DNA from: a candidate division WWE3 bacterium
Lineage (GTDB): Bacteria > Patescibacteriota > 4484-211 > JAGQKX01
NCBI GenBank assembly: GCA_020429905.1
Contig: JAGQKX010000013.1
Span: forward strand, 1-10,959
DNA: 10,959 nucleotides
Reading direction: 5' to 3'
Below the pieces are notes generated by a model that ran no database searches, was not told the origin of the DNA, and was given only the letters and a program-made list of their open reading frames with translations. Of the stretch, positions 7,835 through 10,959 are shown one piece after another; positions within the stretch are counted from its first letter, which is position 1; the number at the start of each line of letters is the position of its first letter. The position numbers were made by a program, and so were the translations under genes.

Positions 7835-9322
7835 TTATTTCTTAGCGAGCTCGACGAGGCCTTTGCCTTCCTTACTCAATATGCCGAGTAGGGCATTAAA
7901 GTCTTTAGCAGAATCGATTATTGAGTGCAATTTCGACCTGTATTCTTCATCAGATAGGTATTTGTTTGTAATTTGCTGCATGTCCGTACTCATTTCGCTT
8001 TTGGATGCCGTTTGCCAGGTGCCAATCCAGATGAGAGAAAAAAGTAGGACTTGTAGATTTATCGGGATGACGACACTCATATGCTGGTTAAAGAAACTGG
8101 TGATTTTCTCACCCATAGAAAGCAGGGTAGTAATACCTTCGTTGAGTTCCGCTCCAAAGTGAACAAAACTTTGAGTTTTTTCCAAAAAACCAAGAAAAGT
8201 GTTAAGTTCTCTGTTGATTCCCCACCTGATCGTAGACTGTGTCTGTCTTCCGACACGGGTGACGGATAAGAAATAATTGACGGCTGGTCGTCGGCCTTGC
8301 GCGAATAGCTCATTGTCGAAGAAAATATGACCATCGGTGATAGACATAAGATTCGTTTGTATGTAGCCAGAGATGTTACCCTCAATCGTTTCGGCGACTG
8401 GTAGGCAGGTGATAGAGACTTCTTTTCCGTCTTCTGTTTTAAAATTACCCGCTCGTTCTAATAATCGGGCATGTTCAAAAAACATATCTCCCGGATAAGA
8501 ACTTCGTCCTGGAAAGCGATTAGCAAGCAATGAAATCTCCCGATAATATTTGGCATGTGTGGTGAGGTCGTCAAGAATGATTAATACATCTCGACCTTGA
8601 TCTCTAAAATATTCCGCAATTGTCATAGCGGTATAAGGCGTTAGGTAGATTGTTCCGATCGATTCAGAGGCGCTTGAGGCGACAATAATGCTATTGTTAC
8701 GGATATTGTTCTGATTAAGAAACTCTTCTACCTGTTTGATCTCTAAAAGCCGTTTCCCAATACCGGCATAAATACAAATCGTGCCTGCCTGTGATTGGGT
8801 CAGCATGGTCTGTAGAAGGAAGTTAGTTTTTCCCGTTTTACGATCACCAATGACGAGTTCTCGCTGACCTTTACCTAGAGGAATGAGTAAGTCCACAATA
8901 TTCACGCCAGTGATGAGTGGGCTCGTTATTTTGGCTCGTTCACTGATTCCAGGAGGAATTGATCGAAGATCGCGATATTCTTGTCCTTGGATAGACTGAC
9001 CTGTCTGAACATCGATTCCAAGGGGAGAAATGGTTTTACCCAATAATTCATTCGTGAGCGGTATCTCAAGTGTTTTCTGGGTACGGGCAACGCGTGTTCC
9101 AATCTTAGCCGGCTGTTTTTTGAATAAGAGAATCTCATGTGAGTCTTCATTTACAGAAAACACCTGACCCAATTCACCAGTTTCAAAAACGACAAGTTCC
9201 TCTGGATGCACTCCTGGCAATCCTTTTATGTGAGTGATAGGGTGGATTACTTTCTCTACAAAACCAACCTCATTAGCGTTTTCCAAGTATGATTCAAAAC
9301 TTTTTTGTGATTCGTCATGCAT
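7835..9322 (-). CDS. atpA: F-type ATP synthase subunit alpha
   Basis: Non-catalytic nucleotide-binding subunit of the F1 hexamer, 495 residues, close to the usual 500. The N-terminal barrel is diverged. The nucleotide-binding domain has GDRKTGKT at 159-166, where Lys replaces the usual Gln of GDRQTGKT. The Walker B region is DVLIILDDLTTHAKYYREIS (D251, D252), followed by FPGRSSYPGDMFFEHARLLE. The signature RRPAVNYFLSVTRVGRQTQ contains R356, equivalent to the arginine finger that completes the catalytic site on beta. The usual alpha form of that signature is PAINVGLSVSRVGSAAQ. The C-terminal domain (about 375-495) is helical and poorly conserved. The gene starts 20 nt after atpH with ATGCATG, so a second, out-of-frame ATG lies 4 nt downstream. 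An AAAGATG directly ahead of the start is at best a weak ribosome-binding site. Confidence 0.97.
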   Translation of the reverse strand: MHDESQKSFESYLENANEVGFVEKVIHPITHIKGLPGVHPEELVVFETGELGQVFSVNEDSHEILLFKKQPAKIGTRVARTQKTLEIPLTNELLGKTISPLGIDVQTGQSIQGQEYRDLRSIPPGISERAKITSPLITGVNIVDLLIPLGKGQRELVIGDRKTGKTNFLLQTMLTQSQAGTICIYAGIGKRLLEIKQVEEFLNQNNIRNNSIIVASSASESIGTIYLTPYTAMTIAEYFRDQGRDVLIILDDLTTHAKYYREISLLANRFPGRSSYPGDMFFEHARLLERAGNFKTEDGKEVSITCLPVAETIEGNISGYIQTNLMSITDGHIFFDNELFAQGRRPAVNYFLSVTRVGRQTQSTIRWGINRELNTFLGFLEKTQSFVHFGAELNEGITTLLSMGEKITSFFNQHMSVVIPINLQVLLFSLIWIGTWQTASKSEMSTDMQQITNKYLSDEEYRSKLHSIIDSAKDFNALLGILSKEGKGLVELAKK

Positions 9323-9342
9323 ACATCTTTGATAATGCCGTA

Positions 9343-9846
9343 CTAGGAACCGGTGTAGGCATCTATTTTTCTGAGTTGAGTAAGGTTTTTATTTAATTCA
9401 ATGAGGGAAGCTTCCAAGTCGTCGGCGATAGAATATTTGTAGTATTTACCGTCAATTGAAATAACGGCCCCTCCGATAACTCGAGGATCCACAGAAATGT
9501 TTAGAACAAAATTAGAGTAGTTATTCTCCTTAAACCATTGATACATATCAGAAATAAGCCCTGGATCGGGCTCAAGTGCGATAGTGAGATGAATCTCATT
9601 TAGATCGTTGAACTCATCAATAATCTTTTTGAGATTCTTTTCTATGGTGTCGGTATTTTTGAAATCGAGGTTATTTTTCTGAAAGTACATGGTAAGAAAA
9701 AGATGTGTTTTGTGACTCACTCTCGTTCGGAGTGTTTCACCAAAGCTTTCGGGCTTATTGGTATAGAGTTCATCCAACAGAACTTGAAAATCCTGTCGGA
9801 TCAGGTGAAGATCAGTAGTTGTTTTGATGGTTTCAATCGGTGTCAT
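9343..9846 (-). CDS. atpH: F-type ATP synthase subunit delta, diverged N-terminal half
   Basis: Peripheral-stalk subunit that ties the top of F1 (alpha N-termini) to subunit b; 167 residues, slightly shorter than the usual 175-180. The C-terminal part is recognisable: EIHLTIALEPDPGLISDMYQ, then LNISVDPRVIGGAVISIDGK, matching the family pattern VDPxLIGGxxIxxGD, and a closing helix DDLEASLIELNKNL. The N-terminal half (about 1-85) is mostly helical but lacks the usual YAxALxxxA opening and I could not align it confidently. Identification therefore relies on the C-terminal motif and the position between atpF and atpA. Its start overlaps the end of atpF by 14 nt, and a GAAGAGAA-type purine stretch inside atpF lies about 12 nt before the ATG. 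The stop is TAG, unlike the TAA or TGA of its neighbours. Confidence 0.88.
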   Translation of the reverse strand: MTPIETIKTTTDLHLIRQDFQVLLDELYTNKPESFGETLRTRVSHKTHLFLTMYFQKNNLDFKNTDTIEKNLKKIIDEFNDLNEIHLTIALEPDPGLISDMYQWFKENNYSNFVLNISVDPRVIGGAVISIDGKYYKYSIADDLEASLIELNKNLTQLRKIDAYTGS

Positions 9847-10609
9847 GGGGCAGTTGATTCTCTTCTTTTATTTTATTGAGTGATTCAAAGATGAGATCCT
9901 TATGTTGTTCGATGGTCATGGCAGAACCAATGACATCACGCGCGACCTTATCGATGATTTCAACAATGGAATGATCAACTTCAGCAAGGCGCTGTTTTTT
10001 GTAGGTTTCAATATCAGCTTTGGCTTTTTTATATTCTGCTGAAATTTGTTTTCGAGTTTCATCTTCAACACCGATTGTTTGTTGGTAGAGTGTTTTTTCA
10101 AAATCATGCGTTTCCTTTTCTAATATGTCTTTAAAATCAGCTACTTCATCGAGCACTTCGTGTTCAAGAGATTGAGATGTTTCTTCAACGGTACCAACAC
10201 TTTCTTTCTTTTGCTCTTCAATCAGATTTTGATAAAAATCAACTAAATTTTTGGTCGCTCCTTCGAACGTCTTTTCGTAAGATTCGGATATTTCTGCGAG
10301 CTTAGATTTCCAAGATTCGGCTGTGTTTTCAGAGAGTTTTTGGGTTTTTAGCAGAGTCTTTTGGGCATCGCTATTAGCGTTTTCAATCGTCTTCATGGCG
10401 TCATTTTTAGCCCGTTCGATTATTTTAAATGCCTCGTTATAGGCATTATTAATAATTTCCTCCTCATCTTTGTCTTGTTCTTTTTGGAGAAATCCGAGCC
10501 AACGGCTAAAAAGGTTGTAAAAAGCAAGCACGGCTAAAACGATTACTAATAGAGAGAGGAAGATGAAGGCCAGGGCAATGATAGTAAATAATGGTTCGCT
10601 CGTGATCAT
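9833..10609 (-). CDS. atpF: F-type ATP synthase subunit b, extended coiled-coil form
   Basis: Membrane-anchored peripheral stalk that holds F1 against rotation. One transmembrane helix lies at about residues 8-36 (TIIALAFIFLSLLVIVLAVL), followed by a very long charged helix or coiled coil (about 40-235) rich in Glu, Lys and Ala, for example NAYNEAFKIIERAKNDAMKT. The C-terminal segment SIVEIIDKVARDVIGSAMTI then EQHKDLIFESLNKI matches the delta-binding end of b subunits (ITxKVIGKxLTxxDHxxLI). At 258 residues it is about 100 longer than E. coli b (156), with the extra length in the middle of the stalk. There is one copy and no adjacent b' gene, so a homodimer is likely. The gene starts 10 nt after atpE, with a short GGA 6 nt before the ATG, and overlaps atpH by 14 nt. 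It ends in TGA. Confidence 0.9.
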   Translation of the reverse strand: MITSEPLFTIIALAFIFLSLLVIVLAVLAFYNLFSRWLGFLQKEQDKDEEEIINNAYNEAFKIIERAKNDAMKTIENANSDAQKTLLKTQKLSENTAESWKSKLAEISESYEKTFEGATKNLVDFYQNLIEEQKKESVGTVEETSQSLEHEVLDEVADFKDILEKETHDFEKTLYQQTIGVEDETRKQISAEYKKAKADIETYKKQRLAEVDHSIVEIIDKVARDVIGSAMTIEQHKDLIFESLNKIKEENQLPHDTD

Positions 10610-10619
10610 ATTATCCAGT

Positions 10620-10958
<339 letters not shown>

Positions 10959-10959
10959 G

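Noticed and set aside
9316..9322. ATGCATG at the start of atpA, also seen at the start of atpE (10940-10946)
   Set aside because: A seven-base coincidence at two genes; the second ATG is out of frame in both, and no further shared sequence surrounds it.
9833..9835. UGA as a sense codon (recoded glycine, as in some CPR phyla)
   Set aside because: The only gene-ending TGA is that of atpF, where reading through would give no meaningful extension; no gene has an internal in-frame TGA.

Overview
The window is ordinary chromosome from a small-genome bacterium. My best guess is Candidate Phyla Radiation (Patescibacteria), possibly the Microgenomates branch, though no rRNA gene is present to prove it. 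The reasons are a very short EF-Ts (about 162 residues), a trimmed translation-gene cluster in which frr is followed directly by an RseP-type protease, a TPR-fused O-antigen-ligase-like membrane protein, and a complete but strongly diverged F-type ATPase operon. The DNA is moderately AT-rich. Stops are TAA in most genes, TAG in atpH and TGA in atpF, so nothing suggests the UGA-to-glycine code of some CPR lineages.

Plus strand, about 1-5225: the 3' part of rpsB (ribosomal protein S2), tsf (EF-Ts), frr (ribosome recycling factor), an rseP-like intramembrane metalloprotease, a 128-nt gap that may hold a 22-codon ORF, and a large polytopic membrane protein (O-antigen ligase/Wzy-like region, periplasmic TPRs, Pro/Thr-rich tail). 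tsf, frr and rseP each have a perfect TATAAT just upstream of the start codon. In tsf and rseP the ATG begins exactly 10 nt after the last base of TATAAT, which predicts leaderless or nearly leaderless mRNAs.

Minus strand, about 5245-10946: an ATP synthase operon read right to left in the classical order atpE-atpF-atpH-atpA-atpG-atpD-atpC (c, b, delta, alpha, gamma, beta, epsilon). atpB (a) is presumably just beyond the right edge. The genes are tightly packed, and two junctions (atpF/atpH and atpD/atpC) overlap by exactly 14 nt. The operon converges on the ligase-like gene with only 19 nt between stop codons.

The most notable observation is a mismatch between the two halves of this ATPase. 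The F1 head keeps its catalytic residues: beta P-loop lysine, catalytic Glu, Walker B Asp, a DELSEED-like loop and the alpha arginine finger. The c subunit keeps the polar-loop signature ([10 protein letters not shown]) but has no acidic residue in either predicted transmembrane helix, so the carboxylate that normally carries H+ or Na+ is absent. The c subunit also has a long N-terminal extension, b is about 100 residues longer than usual, delta has a diverged N-terminal half, and epsilon lacks its C-terminal helical domain. Either this Fo works in an unfamiliar way or it is not an ordinary proton-driven rotor. The ligase-like protein similarly lacks the His-Asn usually seen at its catalytic motif. 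No tRNA, rRNA, CRISPR array, insertion sequence or phage gene was seen, and no gene-free stretch exceeds about 130 nt.
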